Positions 1 to 7,162 of a stretch of 13,019 nt of DNA are shown one piece after another. The stretch comes from Thiobacillus sp. (GTDB lineage Bacteria; Pseudomonadota; Gammaproteobacteria; Burkholderiales; Thiobacillaceae): assembly GCA_020217265.1 (NCBI GenBank), contig JAIWOS010000102.1:1-13019 (forward strand), read 5' to 3'. The notes below the pieces were generated by a model. That model searched no databases. It was not told the DNA's origin and saw nothing but the letters and a program-made list of their open reading frames with translations. The position numbers and the translations under genes are program-made. Within the stretch, counting starts at the first letter, position 1. Each line of letters begins with the position of its first letter.

Positions 1-1
1 C

Positions 2-62
2 GAACCGGCGCCCGAACCGCGCGAGGTGCGGCGAGCCGAACCGGCGCGCGCACCGCGCGAGG
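2..62 (+). repeat. Imperfect 25-bp direct repeat in the flhF linker
   Basis: Bases 2-26 and 38-62 match at 23 of 25 positions with a 36-nt offset, a whole number of codons. They encode EPAPEPRE and EPARAPRE, two copies of a 12-residue Pro/Ala/Arg/Glu unit in the linker between the N-terminal domain and GTPase core of FlhF. More copies may lie upstream of the window. Confidence 0.75.
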
Positions 63-1093
63 CGGCCGCAGCGGAGCTGGCGGTTGCCATCAAGCGCCGC
101 CTGATCGAGCGCGTCGCCGTGCCGAGCCAGGACAGCGCCGAAATGACGCAAAGCATCCTCGCCGAACTGAAGGCCATGCGCGCCCGCCTGGAAACCCGCA
201 TCGACGACCTGGCCTGGCGCGATCTGCCGAGCCGCGATCCGGCCGGTGCCGCGCTGATGCGCGAACTGTTGTCGGCCGGTTTTTCGGCGACGCTGGCGCG
301 CGACATGCTCGACAGCCTGCCGCACGACGAACCCGACGCCCAGGCGTGGCTGCGCAACACGTTGATGAAGCGCCTCTCGGTGATGCAGCATGAAACCGAC
401 CTGCTCGACGCCGGCGGCGTGTTCGCCCTGATGGGCCCGACCGGGGCTGGCAAGACCACCACCACCGCCAAGCTCGCCGCACGCTTCGTGGTGCGTCATG
501 GCGCCGACAAGCTTGCGCTCTTGACCACCGACAGCTACCGCATCGGCGGCCACGAACAGCTGCGCATCTACGGCAAGATACTCGGCGTCTCGGTGCACGC
601 GGTGCGCGACGCCGCCGATCTGAAGATTGCGCTTTCCGAACTGCGCAACAAGCACACCGTCCTGATCGATACCGTCGGCATGAGCCAGCGCGACCAGGCC
701 GTCGCCGAGCAGGTGGAGATGCTGGCCCAGGCCGGCCAGCCGATCAAGCGGCTCCTGATGCTCAACGCCACCAGCCACGGCGACACCCTGAACGAAGTCG
801 TCGAGTCCTACCGTCGCCGCGGACTCGACGGCTGCATCCTCACCAAGATCGACGAGGCCGCGAGCCTCGGCCCCGCGCTCGACTGCGCGATCCGCCACGA
901 CCTGATGGTGCACTACCTGGCCACCGGCCAGCGCGTGCCTGAAGACTTGCACATTGCCAACCGCCAGTATCTGATCCACCGTGCCTTCAAGACGCGCACG
1001 CTCAAATCGCCCTGGCAGCTCGACGAGCACGAACTGGCGTTCGCCATGAGCGGCCAGAGCTTTCACGCCGAAAGCGCGGTGATGCATGGATAA
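2..1093 (+). CDS. flhF: Flagellar biosynthesis GTPase FlhF, 3' part (5' end outside window)
   Basis: FlhF is an SRP-family GTPase that places the flagellum at the cell pole and helps recruit early basal-body parts. The frame is open from base 2, and the GTG at 26 lies inside a Pro/Ala/Arg-rich stretch, so the true start is upstream. FlhF proteins are usually over 400 aa, so I infer a missing N-terminal B-domain segment. Visible parts in order: a low-complexity linker; a helical N domain at about 80-410; then the NG GTPase core. The core has P-loop GPTGAGKTT (434-460), G3 DTVGMSQRD (668-694, Val where Ala is usual), G4 TKIDEA (842-859) and a closing TGQRVPEDL (about 926-952). The stop overlaps flhG by 8 nt, so the partner proteins are probably translationally coupled. 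The family call is secure; only the N terminus is unseen. Confidence 0.95.
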   Translation, partial: EPAPEPREVRRAEPARAPREAAAAELAVAIKRRLIERVAVPSQDSAEMTQSILAELKAMRARLETRIDDLAWRDLPSRDPAGAALMRELLSAGFSATLARDMLDSLPHDEPDAQAWLRNTLMKRLSVMQHETDLLDAGGVFALMGPTGAGKTTTTAKLAARFVVRHGADKLALLTTDSYRIGGHEQLRIYGKILGVSVHAVRDAADLKIALSELRNKHTVLIDTVGMSQRDQAVAEQVEMLAQAGQPIKRLLMLNATSHGDTLNEVVESYRRRGLDGCILTKIDEAASLGPALDCAIRHDLMVHYLATGQRVPEDLHIANRQYLIHRAFKTRTLKSPWQLDEHELAFAMSGQSFHAESAVMHG

Positions 1094-1973
1094 GCTCAAA
1101 ACCGACCAGGCCGCCGGCCTGCGCCGCCTGCTTGGGCAAACCGCCAGCACGGGCCTGCAGGTGATCACGGTGATGAGCGGGCAGAAGGGCGCCGGCAAGA
1201 CGCTCGCCACCACCAACCTGGCAGCGGCGCTCGCGCATGCCGGGCGCGACGTGCTCATCATCGACCAGGCGCGGCATGGTCGCGGCGCCGCCGCTGCGCT
1301 GGGGCTGGTGCCGCTGCACGACGTGTCCGACGTGCTCGCCGGCCGCTGCGCGCTGGAAGATCTCATCCTCACCACTGCGGACAATATCCAGGTGCTGCCC
1401 ATCGGCGGCGGATTCACCCGACTTGGACGCCTGTCGGAGCGCGACCAGGACTGGCTCGCGGCGAGTTTCGACCGTCTGCAATGCGGCGTCGACGTGGTGC
1501 TGGTGGACATGGAAGACGCCACCGACCCCGATGCGCTGCCGCTGGGCCTTGCCGCCTCGGAAATCCTGGTCGTGCTGCCGCCCGGCCAGGCCGCGCTCAC
1601 CGACTGCTACACCCTGGTGAAGCGGCTGGCGATGAACTTCGGCAAGCGCCAGTTCCGGCTGCTGCTCAACCGCGTCGAGTCGACCGCGCAGGCCCAGGCA
1701 ATCGCACGCAACTTCTCGGAGACCGCCAGCCGCTACCTCGGCGCAACGGTCGACACCCTCGGCTATATTCCGCAGGACGAACAGCTCGCCCGCGCCAACC
1801 GCCTGCGCACCTCGGTCATCGAGGCTTTTCCGGTTGCGCACTCGACCTCGCAGTTCCGCACGCTGGCCGACGGCCTCCTGCGCTGGCCGCAATCGGCCGG
1901 CCTGGGCGGGGTCGGGGGTTTCATGCAGCGCGTGATGCAGGGCGGTCGTCTGGTCGAAGCCTATCGTCGTTGA
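1086..1973 (+). CDS. flhG: FlhG/FleN-type MinD-family ATPase, flagellar number regulator, with degenerate ATP site
   Basis: FlhG (FleN) is a MinD/ParA-like protein that limits flagellar number and stimulates the FlhF GTPase. The 295-aa product carries DQAAGLRR (residues 7-14), matching the N-terminal DQA element known in FlhG to activate FlhF. The P-loop is SGQKGAGKT (31-39). MinD-type proteins normally read GKGGVGKT, so the signature lysine position holds Gln and Lys is shifted by one. The Walker A' motif is IIDQAR (58-63) instead of DxD, so the second Asp, catalytic in MinD, is Ala. The hydrophobic strand VVLVD (137-141) is kept, but the following TAAG-like stretch is MEDA. The C-terminal segment GGFMQRVMQGGRLVEAYRR could be the amphipathic membrane-binding helix. 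It lies between flhF (8-nt overlap) and fliA (10-nt gap). Family is clear; whether it hydrolyses ATP is not. Confidence 0.9.
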   Translation: MDKLKTDQAAGLRRLLGQTASTGLQVITVMSGQKGAGKTLATTNLAAALAHAGRDVLIIDQARHGRGAAAALGLVPLHDVSDVLAGRCALEDLILTTADNIQVLPIGGGFTRLGRLSERDQDWLAASFDRLQCGVDVVLVDMEDATDPDALPLGLAASEILVVLPPGQAALTDCYTLVKRLAMNFGKRQFRLLLNRVESTAQAQAIARNFSETASRYLGATVDTLGYIPQDEQLARANRLRTSVIEAFPVAHSTSQFRTLADGLLRWPQSAGLGGVGGFMQRVMQGGRLVEAYRR

Positions 1974-1979
1974 GGAGGT
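1972..1979 (+). promoter_or_regulatory. Strong Shine-Dalgarno of fliA overlapping the flhG stop
   Basis: GAGGAGGT begins inside the TGA stop codon of flhG (1971-1973) and sits 4 nt before the fliA ATG at 1984. It is the strongest ribosome-binding site in the flagellar cluster. It fixes the fliA start and suggests high or independent translation of the sigma factor. Confidence 0.85.
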
Positions 1980-1983
1980 CGCG

Positions 1984-2724
1984 ATGTACACCGCAAGCGG
2001 CAAGGCGCAACGGGACGAAAAGGGCGAGCTGCTCACGCAGTACATGCCCATGGTCAAGCGGCTGGCGCACCACATGATGGGCCGGCTGCCGCCGAGCGTG
2101 GAAGAAGACGACCTGGTGCAGGCCGGCATGATCGGCCTGATCGACGCGATCAGCCGCTACGACGAGGCGCAGAGCGCGCAGTTCGAGGCCTACGCCATCC
2201 AGCGCATCCGCGGCTCGATGATCGACGAGTTGCGCCAGTCGGACTGGATGCCGAGAAGCGCGCGGCAGTCCATGCGCAAGATCGAGGAGGTCATCGGCAA
2301 GCTGCAGCACCGCCTCGGGCGCCAGCCCGGCGAGTCTGAAATCGCCGCCGAAATGAAGATTCCGCTCGCCGAATACCAGGAAATGCTGGGCGACGCGCGC
2401 GGCCACCAGCTGCTGTATTTCGAGGACTTCGGCGATTCCGACGAGGACGACTCCTTTCTCGACAAGCAGTCGGCCGACGAGTCCAGCATGCCTTTGCCGC
2501 AATTGCTCGACGCCAACCTGCGCGCCTGCATCATCGCCGGCATCGAGAACCTGCCCGAGCGCGAGCAGCTCTTGATGTCGCTCTACTACGAACAGGAACT
2601 CAACCTGCGCGAAATCGCCGAGGTCTTCGGTGTGTCCGAATCGCGCATCTGCCAGCTGCACGGCCAGGCCATCGCGCGACTGCGCGCCAAACTCAAGGAA
2701 GACGCATGGATCGCGCAAGCCTGA
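1984..2724 (+). CDS. fliA: Flagellar sigma factor FliA (sigma-28)
   Basis: FliA directs RNA polymerase to late flagellar promoters (filament, motor, chemotaxis genes) and is normally held by the anti-sigma factor FlgM until the hook is finished. The 246-aa length is typical. Region 2 is at about residues 19-85, with DDLVQAGMIGLIDAISRYD and the -10-binding run ending in RIRGSMIDELR. Region 3 is at about 88-140 (WMPRSARQ onward). A very acidic linker (145-167, EDFGDSDEDD) precedes region 4, whose helix-turn-helix (207-240, LREIAEVFGVSESRICQLHG) reads the -35 box. A GAGGAGG site fixes the ATG. Its last 19 nt overlap motC. In Pseudomonas-type clusters cheY, cheZ and other chemotaxis genes follow fliA; here the stator genes follow directly. 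Confidence 0.97.
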   Translation: MYTASGKAQRDEKGELLTQYMPMVKRLAHHMMGRLPPSVEEDDLVQAGMIGLIDAISRYDEAQSAQFEAYAIQRIRGSMIDELRQSDWMPRSARQSMRKIEEVIGKLQHRLGRQPGESEIAAEMKIPLAEYQEMLGDARGHQLLYFEDFGDSDEDDSFLDKQSADESSMPLPQLLDANLRACIIAGIENLPEREQLLMSLYYEQELNLREIAEVFGVSESRICQLHGQAIARLRAKLKEDAWIAQA

Positions 2725-3443
2725 TCGGACTCGCCCTCGGCATCGCCGCCATCGTCGGCGGCCAGGCGATCGAGGGCGGCCAACTCGGCATCCTGATGCA
2801 ACCGGCCGCCTTCGTCATCGTCGTCGTCGGCACGCTCGCGGCGGTGCTGCTGCACCATCCGCTGCCGGTGTTCCTGCGTGGCCTGCGCATGGCGCGCTGG
2901 GCGTTTCGACCGCCGGCCGAAGAAGCGCAGGCGCTGATCCGCCGCATCGTCCTGTGGTCGCACACCGCGCGCGCCGAAGGCCTGCTTGCGCTGGAGAAGC
3001 ACGTCAACACCACGCACGACCCGTTCCAGAAAACCGGCCTGCAACTGCTGGTCGACGGCACCGACGCCGGCAAGCTGCGCGACACCCTCGACGTGCAGAT
3101 CGCGAGCTTCGAAACCGGCGAGCGCCAGGCCGCGCGCGTGTGGGAAATCGCCGGCGGCTATTCGCCAACGCTCGGCATCCTCGGCGCAGTGCTGGGTCTC
3201 ATCCACGTGATGGAAAATCTCTCCGACCCATCGAAGCTCGGCACCGGCATCGCGGTCGCCTTCGTCGCCACCATCTACGGCGTGGGGCTCGCCAACCTGG
3301 TGTTCCTGCCCATTGCCAACAAGATCAAGTTTTCCATCGCGCGCCGCGTGGCCGAACGCGAAATCCTCTGCGACGGCCTCATTGGCATTGCCCAGGGCGA
3401 CAACCCGCGCATCATCGAAGCCCGGCTCAAGGGCTATCTATAA
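2706..3443 (+). CDS. motC: Flagellar motor stator protein MotC (MotA family)
   Basis: This is a MotA/TolQ/ExbB-family inner-membrane protein that with MotD forms an ion channel and pushes on the rotor. The 245-aa product has four hydrophobic segments at about 4-20, 33-52, 150-169 and 179-203. A cytoplasmic loop between segments 2 and 3 contains RAEGLLALE, with Arg89 and Glu97 at the 8-residue spacing of the charged pair that contacts FliG in E. coli MotA (Arg90, Glu98). Pro154 in GGYSPTLGILGAVLGL and Pro202 in the last segment match the two conserved MotA prolines. The start is preceded by AAGGA (2695-2699) inside fliA, and the gene overlaps fliA by 19 nt. I prefer motC over motA because of the location next to fliA and the paired motD, but the naming rests on synteny. 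Confidence 0.92.
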   Translation: MDRASLIGLALGIAAIVGGQAIEGGQLGILMQPAAFVIVVVGTLAAVLLHHPLPVFLRGLRMARWAFRPPAEEAQALIRRIVLWSHTARAEGLLALEKHVNTTHDPFQKTGLQLLVDGTDAGKLRDTLDVQIASFETGERQAARVWEIAGGYSPTLGILGAVLGLIHVMENLSDPSKLGTGIAVAFVATIYGVGLANLVFLPIANKIKFSIARRVAEREILCDGLIGIAQGDNPRIIEARLKGYL

Positions 3444-3447
3444 AACC

Positions 3448-4221
3448 ATGCGCCGCCGTCGCCGCATCGTCTTCGAGCACGAAAACCACGACCGCTGGCT
3501 GATTTCCTACGCCGATTTCATCACGCTGCTGTTCGCCTTCTTCGTGGTGATGTACGCCGTGTCGGCGGTCAACGAGAGCAAGTACCGCGTGCTCGCCGAC
3601 GCGCTGGGCGACGCCTTCGGCAAGTCGCCGGCCGCAGCCGAGCCGCCGGTGCCCAACCTGCGGCCGAACCAGACGTTGCCGCCGGACGTGAAGCAGCGCA
3701 GCCTCAAGCAGCAGCAGGCGCTGGAAGAACGCCAGCACATGACCGAGGTGGCCAACAACCTGCTCGAGGCGATGGGGCCACTGGTGAAGGAGGGGAAGGT
3801 GCGCGTTACCCAGAGCCGGCGTGGCGTCACCATCGAGATCAACGCCAACGTGCTGTTCCAGCCGGGTCAGGCCGTGCTGGAGCCGGGTTCGCTCGGCGTG
3901 CTGCGCGCGGTGGCGCGCACGCTGGCGAAAGAACCCTTCAACCTCGAAATCACCGGCCACACCGACGACGTGCCGATCCGGAGCGCCCAGTTCCCGTCGA
4001 ACTGGGAGCTGTCTGCGGTGCGCGCCAGCAGCGTGGTGCGGCTGTTCGCCGACAACGGCATCGACCCGTCGCGGCTCTACGCCATCGGCCGCGAGGCGAG
4101 CCAGCCGGTCGCCTCCAACGCCACGCCGGAAGGGCGCGCGCGCAACCGCCGGGTAGAGCTGATGATCCTGTCCAGCATGCCCGACGTGGTCGAGGAAATC
4201 CCGGTCGTCAAAAAGCCTTGA
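3448..4221 (+). CDS. motD: Flagellar motor stator protein MotD (MotB family)
   Basis: This is a MotB-type stator subunit with one membrane helix, anchored to peptidoglycan. The ATG at 3448, four bases after the motC stop, gives 257 aa. An in-frame start 135 nt upstream lies wholly inside motC and is rejected. The short Arg-rich cytoplasmic tail (MRRRRR) is followed by a helix at about 18-41, SYADFITLLFAFFVVMYAVS, with Asp23 in the place of the ion-carrying Asp32 of E. coli MotB. A linker with a polar Lys/Gln/Glu-rich helix (about 80-100) leads to an OmpA-like peptidoglycan-binding domain at about 125-242, with TGHTDD (169-174), NWELSAVRA (185-193) and GRARNRRVE (229-237). No good Shine-Dalgarno is seen, so translation is probably coupled to motC. 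It is the last gene of the flagellar run here. Confidence 0.93.
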   Translation: MRRRRRIVFEHENHDRWLISYADFITLLFAFFVVMYAVSAVNESKYRVLADALGDAFGKSPAAAEPPVPNLRPNQTLPPDVKQRSLKQQQALEERQHMTEVANNLLEAMGPLVKEGKVRVTQSRRGVTIEINANVLFQPGQAVLEPGSLGVLRAVARTLAKEPFNLEITGHTDDVPIRSAQFPSNWELSAVRASSVVRLFADNGIDPSRLYAIGREASQPVASNATPEGRARNRRVELMILSSMPDVVEEIPVVKKP

Positions 4222-4244
4222 AAACCCGTCCGCAGCCCCGATAC
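4217..4244 (+). promoter_or_regulatory. Sigma-32-like heat-shock promoter of lon
   Basis: CTTGAAA (4217-4223) followed after 13 nt by CCCGATAC (4237-4244) closely matches the heat-shock sigma factor consensus CTTGAAA / CCCCATNT, with an exact -35 and two mismatches in the -10. The -35 box overlaps the motD stop codon. Predicted transcription would start near 4251, about 29 nt before lon. The same bases can be read as a sigma-70 promoter (TTGAAA, 16 nt, GATACT). The -10 also resembles the sigma-28 box GCCGATAA, but the sigma-28 -35 is missing. Placement before a protease gene favours heat-shock control. Confidence 0.6.
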
Positions 4245-4271
4245 TTCGTGGACACTCCCTAAAACACGAAG
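4244..4271. repeat. Perfect 7-bp inverted repeat between the lon promoter and start
   Basis: CTTCGTG (4244-4250) and CACGAAG (4265-4271) are exact reverse complements separated by 14 nt. The left arm touches the -10 box and the predicted start point lies at its end, so the repeat fits a DNA operator better than an RNA hairpin. The right arm lies 8 nt before the lon ATG, over the only weak Shine-Dalgarno-like bases (GAAG). Confidence 0.5.
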
Positions 4272-4279
4272 ACCGGACC

Positions 4280-6724
4280 ATGCCGCACGAAACCAAGCCA
4301 GACGATACCCCCCTGGAAGGCGAAGTCCTGCCCGACGAGCGTCAGTTGCCGTCCACGCCGGTGCTGCCGACCGAACTGCACCTGTTGCCGCTGACGGAAA
4401 AGCCCTTTTTCCCGGCGCAGACCCTGCCGCTGCTTATGAACGAGGCGCCCTGGCTGTCCACTGTGGAAGCCATCGGTGAAACGCCGCACCACATGGTCGG
4501 CCTGGTGGTGGTCAAGCCCGACAACACCGACGACGTCAAACGCGGCGACTTCAAGACGGTCGGCACCGCCGTGCGTATCCACCATCCGGTGCGCGGCGAC
4601 GGCAAGATGCAGTTCATCGCCGAGGGCGTGCGCCGCTTCCGCATCGTCGAATGGCTGTCCGACGTGCCGCCGTACAAGGTGCGGGTCGATTACCCCAACG
4701 AGCCGGGCAGGGCGGAGTCGGAGGAAATCCGCGCCTATTCGGTGGCCATCATCAACACCATCAAGGAACTGCTGCCGCTCAATCCGCTGTATTCGGAAGA
4801 GCTCAAGTTCTTCCTCAACCGCTATGGCCCGAACGAACCCTTCCAGCTTACCGATTTTGCCGCCAGCCTCACGACGGCGTCCAAGTCCGAACTGCAGGAC
4901 GTGCTCGAAGCCTTCGCGCTCAAGAAGCGCATGGAAAAGGTGCTGGTGCTGCTGAAGAAGGAGCTCGACGTTGCCCGCCTGCAATCGCAGATCCGCGAAA
5001 AGGTGGACGAAAAGATGAGCGAGCAGCAGCGCGAATTCTTCCTTCGCCAGCAGCTGAAGGCGATCCAGAAGGAACTGGGCATCGCCAAGGACGACAAGAC
5101 CGCCGAGCTCGACACCTTCCGCGAGCGGCTTGCCGGTCTTACTCTGCCGGAGCAGGCCGCCCGCCGCATCGACGAGGAGATGCACAAGCTTTCGCTGCTG
5201 GAAACCGGTTCGGCCGAATACACCGTCACCCGCAATTACCTCGACTGGCTGACCGTTCTGCCCTGGGGGAAACTCACCCAGGACAAGCTCGACCTCGACC
5301 GCGCGCGCAAGATCCTCGACCGCGACCACGACGGCCTCGACGACGTGAAGGACCGCATCATCGAATTCCTCGCGGTGGGCGCGATGAAGGGCGAGATGTC
5401 GGGCTCGATCCTGCTCCTCATCGGCCCACCCGGTGTGGGCAAGACCTCCATCGGCAAATCCATCGCCGAGGCGCTCGGCCGCAAGTTCTACCGCTTTTCG
5501 GTCGGCGGCATGCGCGACGAGGCCGAAATCAAGGGCCACCGCCGCACCTACATCGGCGCCATGCCCGGCAAGTTCGTGCAGGCGCTGAAGGAAGTGGAGT
5601 CTGCCAATCCGGTCATCATGCTCGACGAAATCGACAAGATCGGCGCCAGCTACCAGGGCGATCCCGCGTCCGCACTGCTCGAAGTGCTCGACCCCGAACA
5701 GAACGTCGACTTTCTCGACCATTACCTCGACGTGCGCTTCGACCTGTCGAAGACGCTCTTCATCTGTACCGCCAACGACTACTCGATTCCGTCGGCGCTG
5801 CTCGACCGCATGGAAGTCATCCGGCTCTCGGGCTACATCACCGAGGAAAAGCTCGCCATCGCCAAGCATCACCTGTGGCCGCGCGTGCTCGAACGCGCCG
5901 GCCTGAAGAAGAGCCAGCTGACGATCACCGAAGGCGCGATCCGCCACGTCATCGAGGGCTACGCACGCGAGGCCGGCGTGCGCAACCTGGAAAAGCAGCT
6001 CGGCCGCGTCGCGCGCAAGGCCGTGGTGAAAATCCTCGGCGGCGCGCAGACGCCGATCAAGATAGGAACCAAGGAAGTCGAGGCCTATCTCGACAAGCCC
6101 GTGTTCACCAAAGAAAAGCCGATCACCGGCGTCGGCGTCGTCACCGGGCTCGCCTGGACCGCGATGGGCGGCGCGACCCTGCCGGTGGAAGCCACCCGCG
6201 TGCACACGCTCAACCGCGGCTTCAAGCTCACCGGCAAGCTCGGCGACGTCATGAAGGAATCCGCCGAAATCGCCTACAGCTACGTCGCCTCGCACCTCAA
6301 GGCCTACGGCGCCGACGAGACCTTCTTCGACAAGAGCTTCGTCCACCTGCACGTGCCCGAAGGCGCCACCCCCAAGGACGGCCCCAGCGCCGGCATCACC
6401 ATGGCCACCGCGTTGCTGTCGCTGGCGAAGAACCGCAAGGTGCCGCGCCCCTTCGCCATGACCGGCGAACTCACCCTCACCGGCCAGGTGCTGCCAGTCG
6501 GCGGCATCCGCGAAAAGGTCATCGCCGCCCGCCGCATCGGCATCCACGAACTCATCCTGCCCGAAGCCAACCGGCGCGATTTCGACAAGCTGCCCGAGCA
6601 CATCCGCGCCGGCATGACCGTGCATTTCGCGAAGCGGTACCAGGATGTGGCGGCGGTGGTGTTCGGCGAAAAATCCAGCCAGCCAAAAACCCCACGCACG
6701 ATCGACAGCCCGGAGGCCGGGTAA
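4280..6724 (+). CDS. lon: ATP-dependent Lon protease (LonA type, probable second-paralogue subfamily)
   Basis: Lon is a cytoplasmic AAA+ protease that unfolds and degrades misfolded and regulatory proteins. The 814-aa chain begins with an acidic tail of about 30 residues, then a LAN substrate-binding domain and a helical coiled region (about 225-270). The AAA+ module has Walker A GPPGVGKT (382-389, Lys388) and Walker B MLDEIDK (Asp449, Glu450). The peptidase domain carries the catalytic dyad Ser703 (KDGPSAG) and Lys746 (REKVIAARR), 43 residues apart as in E. coli Lon (679/722). The N domain reads LHLLPLTEKPFFPAQTLPL rather than the usual PLVALRDVVVYPHM type. With its isolated location, away from clpX or hupB, this suggests the second Lon paralogue known in Pseudomonas and relatives; that subfamily call is from memory. 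It has its own heat-shock-like promoter and converges on the next gene. Confidence 0.95.
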   Translation: MPHETKPDDTPLEGEVLPDERQLPSTPVLPTELHLLPLTEKPFFPAQTLPLLMNEAPWLSTVEAIGETPHHMVGLVVVKPDNTDDVKRGDFKTVGTAVRIHHPVRGDGKMQFIAEGVRRFRIVEWLSDVPPYKVRVDYPNEPGRAESEEIRAYSVAIINTIKELLPLNPLYSEELKFFLNRYGPNEPFQLTDFAASLTTASKSELQDVLEAFALKKRMEKVLVLLKKELDVARLQSQIREKVDEKMSEQQREFFLRQQLKAIQKELGIAKDDKTAELDTFRERLAGLTLPEQAARRIDEEMHKLSLLETGSAEYTVTRNYLDWLTVLPWGKLTQDKLDLDRARKILDRDHDGLDDVKDRIIEFLAVGAMKGEMSGSILLLIGPPGVGKTSIGKSIAEALGRKFYRFSVGGMRDEAEIKGHRRTYIGAMPGKFVQALKEVESANPVIMLDEIDKIGASYQGDPASALLEVLDPEQNVDFLDHYLDVRFDLSKTLFICTANDYSIPSALLDRMEVIRLSGYITEEKLAIAKHHLWPRVLERAGLKKSQLTITEGAIRHVIEGYAREAGVRNLEKQLGRVARKAVVKILGGAQTPIKIGTKEVEAYLDKPVFTKEKPITGVGVVTGLAWTAMGGATLPVEATRVHTLNRGFKLTGKLGDVMKESAEIAYSYVASHLKAYGADETFFDKSFVHLHVPEGATPKDGPSAGITMATALLSLAKNRKVPRPFAMTGELTLTGQVLPVGGIREKVIAARRIGIHELILPEANRRDFDKLPEHIRAGMTVHFAKRYQDVAAVVFGEKSSQPKTPRTIDSPEAG

Positions 6725-6745
6725 ACCGGGGCAGGGGCTCCCAAA

Positions 6746-7162
6746 CTACGAAAACCAGCGCAGGAAAGCGGCGGCCGTGAGGGCGGTGGCCGCCAGCGCC
6801 GCCAAGACCTGGAAGCCAAGCCTCACCCGCGCACGCGCCCAGTCCCGGCCGCGTACCAGATAGACGGCAACCAGCAGGAACGCGCTGGTCGCGGCCGCCA
6901 CCTTCACCGCCAGCGCAGCCAGGGCGAGGCTGCTCAGATCCGGCGTCGCGCCGTAGTAGTAGTAACTGGTGAGCCCGAACACGGCGCCGCTGGCAATCTG
7001 CGCGCCCCAGCCAAGCAGGATCAGCCAGGCGAAGCGACGCGCGCTTTCCGCCCTGAAGTCGGGCCACAATGCGAATACCGCAGCGCCCAGCACGGCGGCG
7101 GCGCCGAAGTTGTGCACGACCTGGGTGAGCGCATAGGCAAGGTTTTCAGACCCCACGCTCAC
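6746..7162 (-). CDS. Small four-helix membrane protein, CopD-like, function unknown
   Basis: I do not recognise a characterised family with certainty. The 138-aa product starts at GTG 7162, which overlaps the stop of the upstream gene in a GTGA arrangement; a GTG at 7183 would add 7 residues but cause a longer overlap, so it is less likely. Four hydrophobic segments are visible at about 7-32, 44-65, 76-103 and 115-135, linked by Arg-rich loops (FRAESARR, VRGRDWARARVR). These suggest a positive-inside arrangement with both ends outside. Segment 1 has His17 in VVHNFGAAAVLG, recalling the membrane-embedded His of CopD/DUF2269-like proteins, and segment 2 is followed by SYYYYG (66-71). It is probably co-translated with the secreted protein encoded just upstream, so the two may act together at the membrane. 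It converges on lon with 21 nt between stops. Confidence 0.7.
   Translation of the reverse strand: MSVGSENLAYALTQVVHNFGAAAVLGAAVFALWPDFRAESARRFAWLILLGWGAQIASGAVFGLTSYYYYGATPDLSSLALAALAVKVAAATSAFLLVAVYLVRGRDWARARVRLGFQVLAALAATALTAAAFLRWFS

Noticed and set aside
1002..2129. 375-codon antisense frame across flhF, flhG and fliA
   Set aside because: It crosses three well-supported genes, including their overlapping junctions, and looks like codon-bias noise.
3313..3447. N-terminal extension of motD
   Set aside because: The in-frame extension lies wholly inside motC and reads as Ser/Pro/Arg-rich noise; ATG 3448 gives the normal MotB-type beginning right before the membrane helix.
4259..6625. 788-codon open frame antisense to lon
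   Set aside because: It mirrors the full lon gene, whose catalytic motifs and family match are clear. The antisense translation is low-complexity (His, Val, Asp, Gly, Leu runs) with no domain, as expected from GC-rich codon bias.
6713..6741. Possible terminator around the lon stop
   Set aside because: GGAGGCC and GGGGCTCC can pair only with a bulge and there is no T-run on either strand, so I do not call it.
4651..6780. 709-codon + strand frame overlapping lon
   Set aside because: Arg/His/Pro/Ala-rich out-of-frame translation with no motif; it is a shadow of lon.
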